From assembly GCA_963665545.2 (NCBI GenBank), contig CAXXKZ010000013.1:186001-250000 (forward strand): 64,000 bases of DNA, in the 5' to 3' direction. The position numbers were made by a program, and so were the translations under genes. The stretch comes from G963665545 sp963665545 (GTDB lineage: Bacteria > Pseudomonadota > Gammaproteobacteria > Xanthomonadales > SZUA-36). Under the pieces are notes generated by a model. It saw only the letters and a program-made list of their open reading frames with translations, ran no database searches and was not told the DNA's origin. This document shows, one piece after another, positions 45,154-54,160 of this stretch. Position 1 is the first letter of the stretch. Each line of letters starts with the position of its first letter.

Positions 45154-45369
45154 GATGGGGTAGCGCCGCGGGATACTGTTGATGGCAGGCTTAATGTGGT
45201 CACTCCTGAGGTGTTAAGGCAGATGAAATCCCAGTAAATTGACAAAAGCAAAGGCCGGCAGCAGCCCAGGACCGCAATGGCAACGAGGGTGAAATGAATG
45301 CGCCGGAAAATCGCCCTGGTGCCCCTACCCCAATACTGACGCTGCCAAGTTAAAACAGTTACAAGTGCG

Positions 45370-46690
45370 TCAGGTCAGGATTTTGCCCTCGGTTTCGGGC
45401 AGGAAAATTGCTGTGAAAAAAGTGATGGCGAGAAATGCGGAGATAAAAGTCACAATCTGCACGAAGCTGCTGGTGGCCAACATTGCGCCAATGACCATCG
45501 GCGCGATGGCGTTGGCGACACGCTGCATTGACACACCCCAGGCGACGCCAGCGCCGCGAATTCGAGTGGTGTAAATCTCGCCCATCCAGGTGTTCCACAC
45601 GCCCCACCCAGGCGCCAAGACTGAAGAACGACAGGGTGAAATTCCAGGCATACAGCTAGTTAAGTGAGGCCGAGTTGGCAAAGCCGAAACCCGCCACGGC
45701 GGCGACAGCGACATACACCAGCATGATGGACTTGCGGCCAAACCTGCCGGTCAGGTAGCTGGCGGTAATATAACCGGGAAACATGAAGGCGGCCGAAATC
45801 GCAATGAAATTGAGCCCTTCCGGTGTGCTCAGGCCACGCTCGGACAGCAGCACCGGCATCCATGAGGTCAGCGCCCAGTAACCCCATGAAAAGCAGAAAT
45901 TGATGACGGTTTGCAACACGGTAATGCGCGTGGCCGGGCGACGGAATATATCGAAAAACGCTGCGCTGCCGCCCGCATCGGGCTGCGCTGGGCGAGTATG
46001 GGCCACGATGGCGCCCTGCGATAGGTGTGCAATGACTACATTGGCCTGACTGCTTCGTCCCTGCTCTGCCAGCCAATAAGGCGACTCAGGCACCCATTTG
46101 TAGACTGCAAGGGCCCACAAACCGGACAAGCAACTGAAGCCGATCACCCAGCGCCAGCCCGCATCCATAAACAGTGCAGTCACACCCACGGCCACCAGCA
46201 ATCCCACCGGCCAACCTGCCGAAAGATAAACCGTCGCCTTGCCCCGTACCTTCACCGGCACCAGCTCTTCGAAATAGGGAAAGGTGATCACCAGCGCCCC
46301 GGACAGCACCAGGCCACAGATGAATCTGAGCCACCACAGCACTTCCAGTGATGGCGCCCACGCGCTCAGCAAGGGCAAGGGCGCATAATGGCCAAGCTCA
46401 GAACCATGCTCTTCTTACGCCCCAGTTTGTTCGGCCAGCTTGCCCCAGATCAGCGCACCCGGAATCATGCCAAGAAATAAGGCCCCGATCAGCGAGCCGA
46501 TTTGTGCGGCGTCCAGGCCAAATTCGGCGCCAATCGAGCCACTGTTCAAAATGAGGATCATCATTTCCCAGGATTCGATAATGAAAGTGCCAAACAGCAC
46601 CCCTCCGGCGACCCAATGGTTGCGCGTCAGAGGCATGGCTTCAAACCAGCGGCCGACAGCCTGGGCGTTGGGTGTCGCTGAGCCAGGCAT
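45370..46690 (-). pseudogene. MFS transporter with several disruptions
   Basis: The pieces read in order as one major-facilitator protein: MPGSATPNAQAVGRWFEAMP, the first helices to IWGKLAEQ, then (frame changed) LGRKKSMVLSLAI, then (frame changed) helices from LLSAWAPSLEVLWWLRF to VAGFGFANSASLN, a TAG at 45656, then LYAWNFTLSFFSLGAW, another frame change, and GVWNTWMGEIYTTRIRGAG to ETEGKILT. That is at least three frameshifts (near 46415, 46385 and 45615) and one nonsense codon. The GRKKS and PESPYWLAEQGR motifs are of the metabolite:H+ symporter/sugar-transporter branch. It follows directly after the cyclophilin remnant. Confidence 0.88.
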
Positions 46691-46691
46691 G

Positions 46692-47212
46692 CTAGTGCCA
46701 GTAAACACCCATCGAGCAGATGAGAATCTCGTTTTTGAGCCATTCATCGTCTTCTGCCCTTTGCATTACTGCCTCGAGCACAGAGAAACCCGACCTGACC
46801 TGCCCGAATGCTGAAAATCCTTGCCCGTCATCATGGCGCGCACCACCGTAGTCCAATTCTGGTGCGTCACGCATGCAGATGAAAAAGCTGGCAAATAGCT
46901 CGTTGAGATTTTACCCGCGCAGCAGATACCGCCCATTTTTTGTGTACCAGGCCGGTCTGATTCGTACCCTCGTGTTGCCAACGGATGTCGTTGTCCCGAC
47001 ATGCAGCCCCTTGGCCCCAGCTGTATGACGTCTATCGGGCAGCGTTCGTTGTCCCTGCGATTTCGCTCGGCCACCACTCTGAATATCGAAGCGTCGGCGA
47101 ATTCGCCGTCCATAATCAGGGATTGGAAGTACGAACAGGTACGCGGTGCGCGGTCCGTCGCCAGGTCGATGATGACCTCACCCAGTTCTGTTCTTATGGT
47201 GATTTGAGGCAT
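46692..47212 (-). pseudogene. Cyclophilin-type peptidyl-prolyl isomerase, broken
   Basis: The start MPQITIRTELGEVIIDLATDRAP is a cyclophilin N terminus and SIFRVVAERN follows. Near 47030 the frame shifts; the next piece reads DNDIRWQHEGTNQTGLVHKKW, which matches the family's gating loop. Near 46910 it shifts again to ELFASFFICMRDAPELDYGG and GFSAFGQVRSGFSVLEAV up to the stop at 46692. At least two indels are required. It lies between the MFS remnant and the regulator gene on the same strand. Confidence 0.82.
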
Positions 47213-47252
47213 CACTAAATCGGGCCGCCTCAGGCCGCCCTTGGGCAACGCA

Positions 47253-47846
47253 TCAATCGGTATCACGGCTGGGCGGGAACAGTACCGGCGTCCCTACCCA
47301 AAGCAATTTGGCGACGCTGTCACTCTTGTTGACCACTGCATGGTCCATCTGGGTATTGTGGTGAACGCTGTCACCTTGACGCAGCGTGAACACTTCCTCG
47401 CCGATGCTTTGTTCAACTTCGCCCTCCAGCACGTAGAAAAAATCCTCTCCCTCTTCGCGATGCACTGCCGTGAGTTCCGTAGCCGGCGGTATTTCCATGA
47501 TCAATGCATTCATCCGCTGATTACGAATCTCTGCATCCAGCCGTTTGTACACCACCGGCGAATCGATCTCGATAAATTCCGGTTTGTCGGCACGCCGCAC
47601 CAGGCTGGTTGGCGCCGGTGGCGTAATAAAGTAGTGAATATCAGTTTCAAGCGCCCGGGCAATATTAATCAACGAGACAATCGATGGTGTTGCTTTGCCG
47701 CGTTCGGCCTGGGACAGAAATGCCGCAGACAGTTCCGCACGCGCCGCAGTCTCCTGCAATGTCAATTTGAGCGCCTGCCTTCTGGCTTTGATCAAGCTGC
47801 CAATCGAGCGCTTGACTGGATTCGTTTTCTTGCCCTGCCCTTTCAT
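47253..47846 (-). CDS. XRE-family transcriptional regulator with cupin domain
   Basis: A 197-residue regulator. Residues about 14-70 are an XRE helix-turn-helix (IGSLIKARRQALKLTLQET, AELSAAFLSQAERGKATPSIV). Residues about 110-190 are a cupin (VHREEGEDFFYVLEGEVEQS, LRQGDSVHHNTQMDHAVVN) that senses a small ligand. Such proteins commonly control amino-acid or amide catabolism genes beside them. It is divergent from the TonB receptor remnant; the AT-rich gap 47847-48048 should contain its operator. Intact, unlike most neighbours. Confidence 0.9.
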   Translation of the reverse strand: MKGQGKKTNPVKRSIGSLIKARRQALKLTLQETAARAELSAAFLSQAERGKATPSIVSLINIARALETDIHYFITPPAPTSLVRRADKPEFIEIDSPVVYKRLDAEIRNQRMNALIMEIPPATELTAVHREEGEDFFYVLEGEVEQSIGEEVFTLRQGDSVHHNTQMDHAVVNKSDSVAKLLWVGTPVLFPPSRDTD

Positions 47847-48048
47847 TCACCTTTCCTCAGTCTGAGGCACAAAACACTGGCGCATTTTTAAACTATTTGG
47901 GCCAATTGTCAAAAAAACTGTTGATATATTTAAAATTTTAAGTAAAGTTAATAAGTGAAGAAGATCCGATATTGTCATGCTTCATGGCAGACCGGAACGG
48001 GATGATGGCTAATTGAATACCTGCAACAGGGTATTAGAGGATTCACAA

Positions 48049-48733
48049 ATGAGTATTGTCAAAACGTCAGGGCTCCTGCTGGGAGCCGCTCTCATCGGTA
48101 CGCTGGCTTCTGCAGTTCAGGCCCAGGGTGCGCCAGATCAAAGTGCGCGCGATTCAATGACCACGCTTGAGGAAATCATAGTCACCGCGCGGCGCAGGGA
48201 AGAAAACATCCAGGAGGCGCCGTATGCAGTTACTGCATTTACCGCTGAAGTCATCCGTGATGCGGGCATTGAACGTGTCGAAGATTTCATCGGCCTGACA
48301 TCAAACGTGACCATCGCAACTTCACAGGGCATCGGTACCAGTTTTTTGAGCATTCGTGGCATTACCCAAGTGCGCAATGGCGAAACACCCGTGGCAACCA
48401 TATCGCGCGCCCTATGTTGCCAAGACCACCCTGAACCTTGGTGCACAATATGAATTCCCCTGGAATATCGGCAACACCTACCTGTTCACGCGCGTCGATT
48501 ATGAATTGCGCGGCAATCAGTACTGGGATGTGCTCAATTCCACCGATCGCGACGCACTCAATTTTGTGCACCTGCGTGTTGGCGTCAATGACAATGAGGG
48601 CAAATGGTCGGTCACCGGGACGGTGAACAACCTGACCGATGAATTTTACAATTCTGAATGGGTCGCCGGTGGATTTTCTGCCCAGGCCCCCGGTAGAATC
48701 TGGAACGTCAAGTTGCGCTACAACTTTTTCTGA
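48049..48733 (+). pseudogene. TonB-dependent receptor with large internal deletion
   Basis: The N terminus has a signal peptide (MSIVKTSGLLLGAALIGTLA), a TonB-box-like EEIIVTARRREENIQEAPYAV and the first part of the plug up to SIRGITQVRNGETPVA. At about 48395-48412 the sequence jumps, in another frame, to a typical last part of the barrel: APYVAKTTLNLGAQYEFPW, NNLTDEFYNSEW and the C-terminal aromatic KLRYNFF. About 500-600 residues of plug and barrel are missing compared with a normal 750-residue receptor. Two plain ORFs cover the two ends. No product can be functional. Confidence 0.9.
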
Positions 48734-48766
48734 CAGCGGCCCTGGGGGCCAAAGGTGTTTTGAACC

Positions 48767-50529
48767 ATGAGCAGATATCGCGTTTCCGCCGACATCGGCG
48801 GGACCTTCACCGACATCGTCGTGGAGCCATCTGACGGCCCCGTGTTCGTCGGAAAAGTCGCCACCACGCCGGAGAATCCAGCCGGCGGTGTGATCAACGG
48901 CATCAAGGACCTGGTGCCCGATCTGTCCGAAGTCGACTTCTTCGTACATGGCACCACGGTCGGTTTGAATGCTTTCCTGGAACGCAAAGGTGAGCGGGTG
49001 CTGCTGATCGCCACCGCAGGCAGTGGCGACAGCTACACCATCGCGCGCGGCAACCGCCATTCGCTCTATGAACTGCGCTACGAAAAACCTGAACAGCTGG
49101 TGCCACGCCGCGATGTCCACGAAGTGCGGGGTCGCCTGGCCTGGGACGGCAGCGAACTGGAGCCACTCAATCTGCCCGATTTCGACCCCATCATCGACAA
49201 GGTTCGGAGCGAAGGCATTAATGCAATCGCCGTTTGCCTGTTGCACGCCTATGCCTATCCAGAGCACGAATTGGAAGCCCGGCGCGTACTCGGTGAGGCC
49301 TTGCCTGACGTGTCGGTTTCGCTGTCTCATGAAATTGCGCGGGAATGGCGCGAGTACGAACGGGCCTCATCTGCTGTCATGAGCGCCTATGTCGCCCCGG
49401 TTGTGCAGCGCTACCTGGGCAGCCTGCAGCAACAGTTGCGCGAACGCGACATGGCCGCAGAAGTTCACGTCATGCAATCCAGTGGCGGGGTAACGTCGGC
49501 AGACAGCGCCCGAAAGAACCCGGTTTTTACACTTTTGTCCGACCCGGTCGGTGGCACCATTGCGGGCACTGCCTTGTCGGAAAATACCGGCCGCGGCAAC
49601 CTGCTCTGCGTGGATATGGGTTGCACTTCATTCGATTTGAGCCTGGTGATAGACGGCCATGCAAACACCACCCTTGAGACCGAACTCGAAGGCCTGCCTT
49701 TGCTGATGTCGATTGTTGATATCGCACCATTGGATGCGGCGGCGGTTCCATCGCCTGGCTTCAGAACGGCGCCATGCGGGTCGGGCCGCACAGCGCAGGC
49801 TCCATTCCCGGACCGGCATGTTATGGGCGAGGCGGCACCCAACCCACCGTCACCGATGCCAATCTGTTTCTCGGACGTCTGGGATCGGCTTCCTTGCTGA
49901 GCGGTGAAATGTCACTGGACGAAACATTGGCCGCCGACGCGATTGACCGCCTTGCGAGCGAGGCGGGACTTGAATCGACAGCATTTGCCGAGGGCATTTT
50001 AGCCATCTCCAACGCTGCAATGGCCGATGCCATGCGCACGATTACGGTCAGCCAGGGCGTTGATCCGCGAGATTTCACCCTGGTGGCGTTTGGTGGCGCC
50101 GGCCCGATGGCCTCAGCGTTTCTGGCCAATGAACTGGACATTGCGGAGGTGCTTGTGCCGCGCTTTCCGGGCACATTTTCCGCCTGGGGCATGCTGCAAA
50201 CGGATTTACGTCATGACTTCACCCGCAGTTACTTTCGTCCGGTAGGCATGGTGGATCTGGCAGATATTGAGCAGACCTACTCAGAACTGGAAGCCGAAGG
50301 CAAATCCTCGGTGCTCAATGAAGGCATTGATGACGACAGAATTTCTTACCAGAGATCCGCGGACATGCGGTACATCGGCCAGGAATACACCATCAATGTG
50401 AGGGTGCCGGCCAACGTCGATCTCTCGGCCGTGAGCGAGGCCTTTCACGCGGCGCATTTGGGTAAGTATGGCCATTCAAACCCTGCCGCTCCGGTCGAAT
50501 TCGTCAACCTGCGAGTGGCGACTATGAAA
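48767..50529 (+). pseudogene. HyuA-type hydantoinase/oxoprolinase, frameshifted and truncated
   Basis: The N terminus RVSADIGGTFTDIVVEP and HGTTVGLNAFLERKG are the signature of the HyuA ATPase-fold subunit of N-methylhydantoinase/5-oxoprolinase. At 49727-49728 one base is missing: the frame should continue ATT-GGA-TGC giving IGCGGGSIAWLQNGAMRVGP, then SIPGPACYGRGG, GGAGPMASAFLANELDIAEVLVP to LRVATMK, where an IS481-type element begins (about 50530). The last 100 or so residues and any hyuB are absent. It follows the receptor remnant by 34 bp; together with racemase and MFS remnants this was likely a hydantoin or 5-oxoproline utilisation cluster. Confidence 0.9.
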
Positions 50530-51525
50530 TGTACGACTTCGTGGGACGATTTCACTAACCTCAAAGTGCATTGCACAGGAGAGCGTTATGGATCGTCAAG
50601 CACAAAGAGATATTCGCCGGAAATTGAATTGTCTACAGTTTGCACAGGAACGCGGGAGTAATGTATTAGCCTGCCGTAAATTTGGAGTCTCCAAGTCATC
50701 GTTTTATCGCTGGAAAGCAGGCTATAGAGAGAAAGGAGAAGCAGGCCTCATCAACTCCAAGCCATGCCCCGAGAACCTACTGCTTCGCACCCCAGCACCG
50801 ATCGAGGAAAAGATTCTACATCTACGGCGCACCTACCACTTTGGCCCGGATCGAATCGCCTGGTATCTGGAGCGCTATCACCAGATCAAAATATCGGGCA
50901 AGGGTGTTTACTATGTGCTCAAAAGACATGGACTGAATCGGTTGCCTCAAAATTGTCGCAAGCGCTCTATTCCCACCTTCAAACGCTACCAAAAACAAGT
51001 CCCGGGTCATCACATCCAGGTTGACGTTAAGTTTTTGACTTTTATCGATAAACGCGGCCATAGGCTGAAGCGTTACCAGTACACTGCAATCGATGATGCA
51101 ACCCGCATCCGAGCCTTGAAAATTTATCCCAGGCATACACAGGAAAATGCCATCCGCTTCGTCAACCACGTGATCGAGCAATTCCCGTTTCGCCTGCACA
51201 CCATCCGCACGGACAACGGTCACGAATTCCAGGCCAAATTTCATTGGCATCTGAAGGACCTGGGCATTAATCACTTCTACATCAGACCCGCGACCCCACG
51301 ATTGAACGGCAAAGTGGAACGATCTCACCTGACCGACAAGCTTGAGTTCTATCAACTCATCGATTACAAAGGCGACGTCGACCTGGCCAAGAAATTACGC
51401 GACTGGGAGGCCTTCTATAACTTTCTCAGACCGCACGCTGCACTGAATGGAAAAACCCCCTATGAACGGTTGCGCGAGAAGCTGGTAGCATAGCTGTTCA
51501 CCGTCCTGCGAAGTTATTACCATCA
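50530..51525. mobile_element. IS481-type insertion sequence (approximate limits)
   Basis: The transposase gene 50588-51493 is flanked by imperfect inverted repeats: ACTTCGTGGGACGAT at 50536-50550 and the complement of ACTTCGCAGGACGGT at about 51499-51513. The outer ends and any target duplication are not clear, so limits are within about 20 bp. It cuts off the HyuA gene on its left. Confidence 0.7.
50588..51493 (+). CDS. IS481-family transposase
   Basis: A 301-residue DDE integrase-core transposase. The N-terminal helix-turn-helix (RGSNVLACRKFGVSKSSFYRW) is followed by a second HTH region; the catalytic residues appear as Asp in HIQVDVKFL, Asp in RTDNGHEF and Glu in NGKVERSH with the spacing of a D-D-35-E core. 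GAGAG precedes the ATG. Appears intact and so may be active. Confidence 0.9.
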   Translation: MDRQAQRDIRRKLNCLQFAQERGSNVLACRKFGVSKSSFYRWKAGYREKGEAGLINSKPCPENLLLRTPAPIEEKILHLRRTYHFGPDRIAWYLERYHQIKISGKGVYYVLKRHGLNRLPQNCRKRSIPTFKRYQKQVPGHHIQVDVKFLTFIDKRGHRLKRYQYTAIDDATRIRALKIYPRHTQENAIRFVNHVIEQFPFRLHTIRTDNGHEFQAKFHWHLKDLGINHFYIRPATPRLNGKVERSHLTDKLEFYQLIDYKGDVDLAKKLRDWEAFYNFLRPHAALNGKTPYERLREKLVA

Positions 51526-51612
51526 CAGTGCAGGTAGCTATTCGCTAAATGCAGCGGATTCTGATCCGCTACTGTCCATACAGTAAATTCTAATTAAGGC
51601 TGGCCAAGGAAA

Positions 51613-52341
51613 ATGATTACAGTTCGCACTGATATAGGGAATTGCCTTGAACGAGCTCACCACGCACAAGTTCCTGCCCATGAATTCTCGTTTCCACCCG
51701 CTCTGCATGAGTCTATTGATCTATTCAGGCGAGATTGGGAACGTCTCGAGCCAGATCTCTACATGGCCGATGGCGGAAGCTACCGATTTAGGCGTTACGG
51801 GCTGTACGAGCTGTCTGTGAGTAGCGGCCGGTTACGCCATATTCCCGGCGCGTCCTTCTATCAAAGCAGCACAACAAACCCCCTCAACGGTGGCGAGCAC
51901 AGACGCTTTGCTCCATTGGCCGCCGAAACCGTCAACAACCCGTTCCTGCGTGAACTCATACGATTTGACTTTGCACAGCTGACATCGAAGCAACACATCG
52001 AGGGTGACTGGCTAGTCGGAGTCCATCAGATTCGAATTATTGCCACGACTGGAGTCTCCGGAAACCCCACGCCCGAGGGCATTCATCGTGACGATGAAAC
52101 CTATACTGCGCAACATCTGATTGCTCGCCACAATATTGATGGTGGCGTCAATTACTTTTACGGGAGTGGACCCGAGCCGGCGAGACGTCCCCATGCCGTT
52201 TGGAAGCAGGAGTCTTATTTCGATTCGTACTATTTTGACTGTTCGCTATGGCATAACGTTTCGCCGATTACCTCCAGCGACCGTGACGGGCACAGAGACG
52301 TCATCCTCATTGATTTCGTAGAGTCATCCAGGCTCAATTAG
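51613..52341 (+). CDS. 2-oxoglutarate/Fe(II) dioxygenase of the isoleucine dioxygenase (PF10014-like) family
   Basis: A 242-residue enzyme. The facial triad is visible as His158-x-Asp160 in GIHRDDE and His214 in LWHNVSPI, with Arg228 in GHRDVILIDF for 2-oxoglutarate. The N-terminal SYRFRRYGLYELS and PTPEGIHRDDETY segments match the family that includes Bacillus L-isoleucine 4-hydroxylase and related free-amino-acid hydroxylases. So it probably hydroxylates a free amino acid. The coding sequence looks less GC-rich than the housekeeping genes. It is preceded by an IS element and followed 12 bp later by a kinase-like gene on the same strand; the short gap suggests one transcript. Confidence 0.82.
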   Translation: MITVRTDIGNCLERAHHAQVPAHEFSFPPALHESIDLFRRDWERLEPDLYMADGGSYRFRRYGLYELSVSSGRLRHIPGASFYQSSTTNPLNGGEHRRFAPLAAETVNNPFLRELIRFDFAQLTSKQHIEGDWLVGVHQIRIIATTGVSGNPTPEGIHRDDETYTAQHLIARHNIDGGVNYFYGSGPEPARRPHAVWKQESYFDSYYFDCSLWHNVSPITSSDRDGHRDVILIDFVESSRLN

Positions 52342-52353
52342 GTACATATCAAG

Positions 52354-53328
52354 ATGGCGCTTTACGATCGTCTGGACAGGAGATCGTTGGAGGGTCTCGC
52401 TCGTCGGTTCGGAATCGGTGACATTAGGACTTTTTCCGTCATGGACGGCGGACTGGAAAACACGAGCTATTGTGTTGAAACAAGCTCGAGCAGGTACGTT
52501 TTGACGCTCTGGAATCAAAAGTCGCCAAAACATGCGACTAACCTTGCGACCTTGCTGATTTATTTGACCGACCAAGGCATTCGCACCTCGCGAGTCGTTG
52601 TGCCACCCAATGAACCCATTGTGATTTTGCACAATGAAAAACCTGTCATGTTGAAGCGTTACGTTGACGGTGACGTCTCAGCCAACTTGACTGGGGACCT
52701 ACTCATTCAGTTAGGTGAGGAAATGGCTCGGCTGCATGCGATTCCCGCGCCATCTTACCTACCTCAATCGTTCCCCTACGGCCGTAGCCATTTTGCCGAG
52801 GTGACAGATTCCACCCTTCGTCATGCTTATATTGACTGGTTATCCGAGAAGACCAGTTACCTGCATAAAAGTATCCCTCAGCATCTACCTATGGCGTTAA
52901 TTCACGGTGACTTCTTCTTCGATAACGTGATTGTCAAAGGCGACCAGCTTATGGCGATCATAGATTTTGAAGAAGCTTGCTACTACTACCGCGGTTTTGA
53001 TCTTGGAATGGTAATCGTCGGTGCTTGCCGAGATCGGCACGGTATCTCTTTCGAGCAAGCGGGTCGGCTCATACGCGGCTATCAGAAAAAGACGACTCTT
53101 CAATCAATCGAACGAGAGACCTTGAAGGCATTTACAATATATGCCGCAGTAGCCACGTCGTTTTGGCGATTCAGGCAATATCATTTGCGAAGACCCGAAC
53201 CCCGCCTCCACGAGAAGCATGTCGAAATGCAGATTCTTGCCGATACCATTTCCAAGTATCCAGAATCACGTTTTACTGAGTTATTTGCGGAGAAAACAAC
53301 GGTAGTGACAAGTGGCAGAGATACGTAG
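52354..53328 (+). CDS. Homoserine kinase-like (APH-fold) phosphotransferase
   Basis: A 324-residue protein of the choline/aminoglycoside kinase fold, like type II homoserine kinase ThrB. The N-lobe VMDGGLENTSYCVET, the Brenner-like motif HGDFFFDNV (residues 184-192) and the metal-binding IDFEE (203-207) are clear. Its small-molecule substrate would be an alcohol: homoserine, or given its neighbour, the hydroxylated amino acid made by the dioxygenase. Lies 12 bp after that gene. An aminoglycoside kinase is less likely because NGGxxNxxY-type N-lobes and the size fit the homoserine kinase branch. Confidence 0.8.
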   Translation: MALYDRLDRRSLEGLARRFGIGDIRTFSVMDGGLENTSYCVETSSSRYVLTLWNQKSPKHATNLATLLIYLTDQGIRTSRVVVPPNEPIVILHNEKPVMLKRYVDGDVSANLTGDLLIQLGEEMARLHAIPAPSYLPQSFPYGRSHFAEVTDSTLRHAYIDWLSEKTSYLHKSIPQHLPMALIHGDFFFDNVIVKGDQLMAIIDFEEACYYYRGFDLGMVIVGACRDRHGISFEQAGRLIRGYQKKTTLQSIERETLKAFTIYAAVATSFWRFRQYHLRRPEPRLHEKHVEMQILADTISKYPESRFTELFAEKTTVVTSGRDT

Positions 53329-53341
53329 CTAAGTATGGGCC

Positions 53342-53722
53342 GTGAACGCCAACGGCAAAACGCAGGCCAACAGCGGCACCTGGTGGACTTTTACGACGGT
53401 CGCTGACGAAGACAAGTACTTTCAACACGGCTTCGAAGACGGGGTGCACCGCCGCCCTGAGCGGTAATTGCCTTACCGTCAAATTCCCGAGTTTCTTGCT
53501 ACACAATTTGGTATGCGCCAGGCGTGGCCGACATTCATGGGAATGCTTTAAATAACCCAATTACAGACGGCCTGTGCTGGCTGCCATTCCTGGAAAGCAT
53601 CGGCATGGCGCCGCACCAACTGGATGCCATTGAGTTCTATCTTCCGCTTGCGACCTGAAGCGGTCATTGTTAATACCTTCTAATATGCCTGTATTGCAGC
53701 TTATATCGAGAGTGCTAACAGA
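53342..53722 (+). other. Gap with short coding-like remnants
   Basis: From 53342 a GTG-led frame reads VNANGKTQANSGTWWTFTTV, which resembles fibronectin-like repeats of secreted proteins, and stops at 53468. At about 53549-53658 another reads TDGLCWLPFLESIGMAPHQL and ends in a stop. Neither has a start region or partner, so these are probably debris. No RNA gene or promoter is obvious. Confidence 0.3.
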
Positions 53723-54130
53723 ATGAATGTATTTTTTTATGGCCTTTTTATGGACGAGGACCTTCTCGCTAAGACGGGAATATCTCCAAGTAAGGCTGAA
53801 GTCGGATTCGTTGATGGATTCGCGCTCCGTATCGGAGAGCGTGCAACACTTATACGCTCTGCTGATACCCGCTCGTACGGCGTCATGATGAATATTTCGT
53901 CCGATCAAGCGAATGAACTGTATGCGCAGAGCAGCGTCGCGGACTATGTGCCAGAATCTGTAACCGTTGAACTCTTGAATGGAAGTAAAGTCGAGGCCAG
54001 GTGTTACAACTTGCCTGTTGACAAGGTCACTGGGACCAACAAAGTCTATGCACAAGCTCTATTGGAGGTGGCGAACAGCCTGGGTTTGCCAGAAAGTTAT
54101 CTGGTCGAAATCAGGCAAGCTGGAGTGTAG
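53723..54130 (+). CDS. Gamma-glutamylcyclotransferase-like (AIG2) protein
   Basis: A 135-residue protein starting MNVFFYGLFMDEDLL, the YGxLxx signature of the GGCT/AIG2 beta-fold, with GFVDGFALRIGERATLIRS and NISSDQANELYAQ following. The usual active-site Glu region is not certain (YVPESVTVELLNG). GGCT-like enzymes cleave gamma-glutamyl or related amide bonds. It lies between the kinase gene and an IS1182 element; a link with the dioxygenase-kinase pair is possible but not shown. Confidence 0.65.
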   Translation: MNVFFYGLFMDEDLLAKTGISPSKAEVGFVDGFALRIGERATLIRSADTRSYGVMMNISSDQANELYAQSSVADYVPESVTVELLNGSKVEARCYNLPVDKVTGTNKVYAQALLEVANSLGLPESYLVEIRQAGV

Positions 54131-54148
54131 TCTCCAGATTTCTGGAGA
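54131..54148. other. Perfect palindrome after the GGCT-like gene
   Basis: TCTCCAGA and TCTGGAGA with a TT loop, directly after the stop codon; no T-run follows, so it is not a classical terminator. Its outer flank lies 12 bp before the IS1182 left end. Confidence 0.6.
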
Positions 54149-54160
54149 ACGTCCGCTTCT

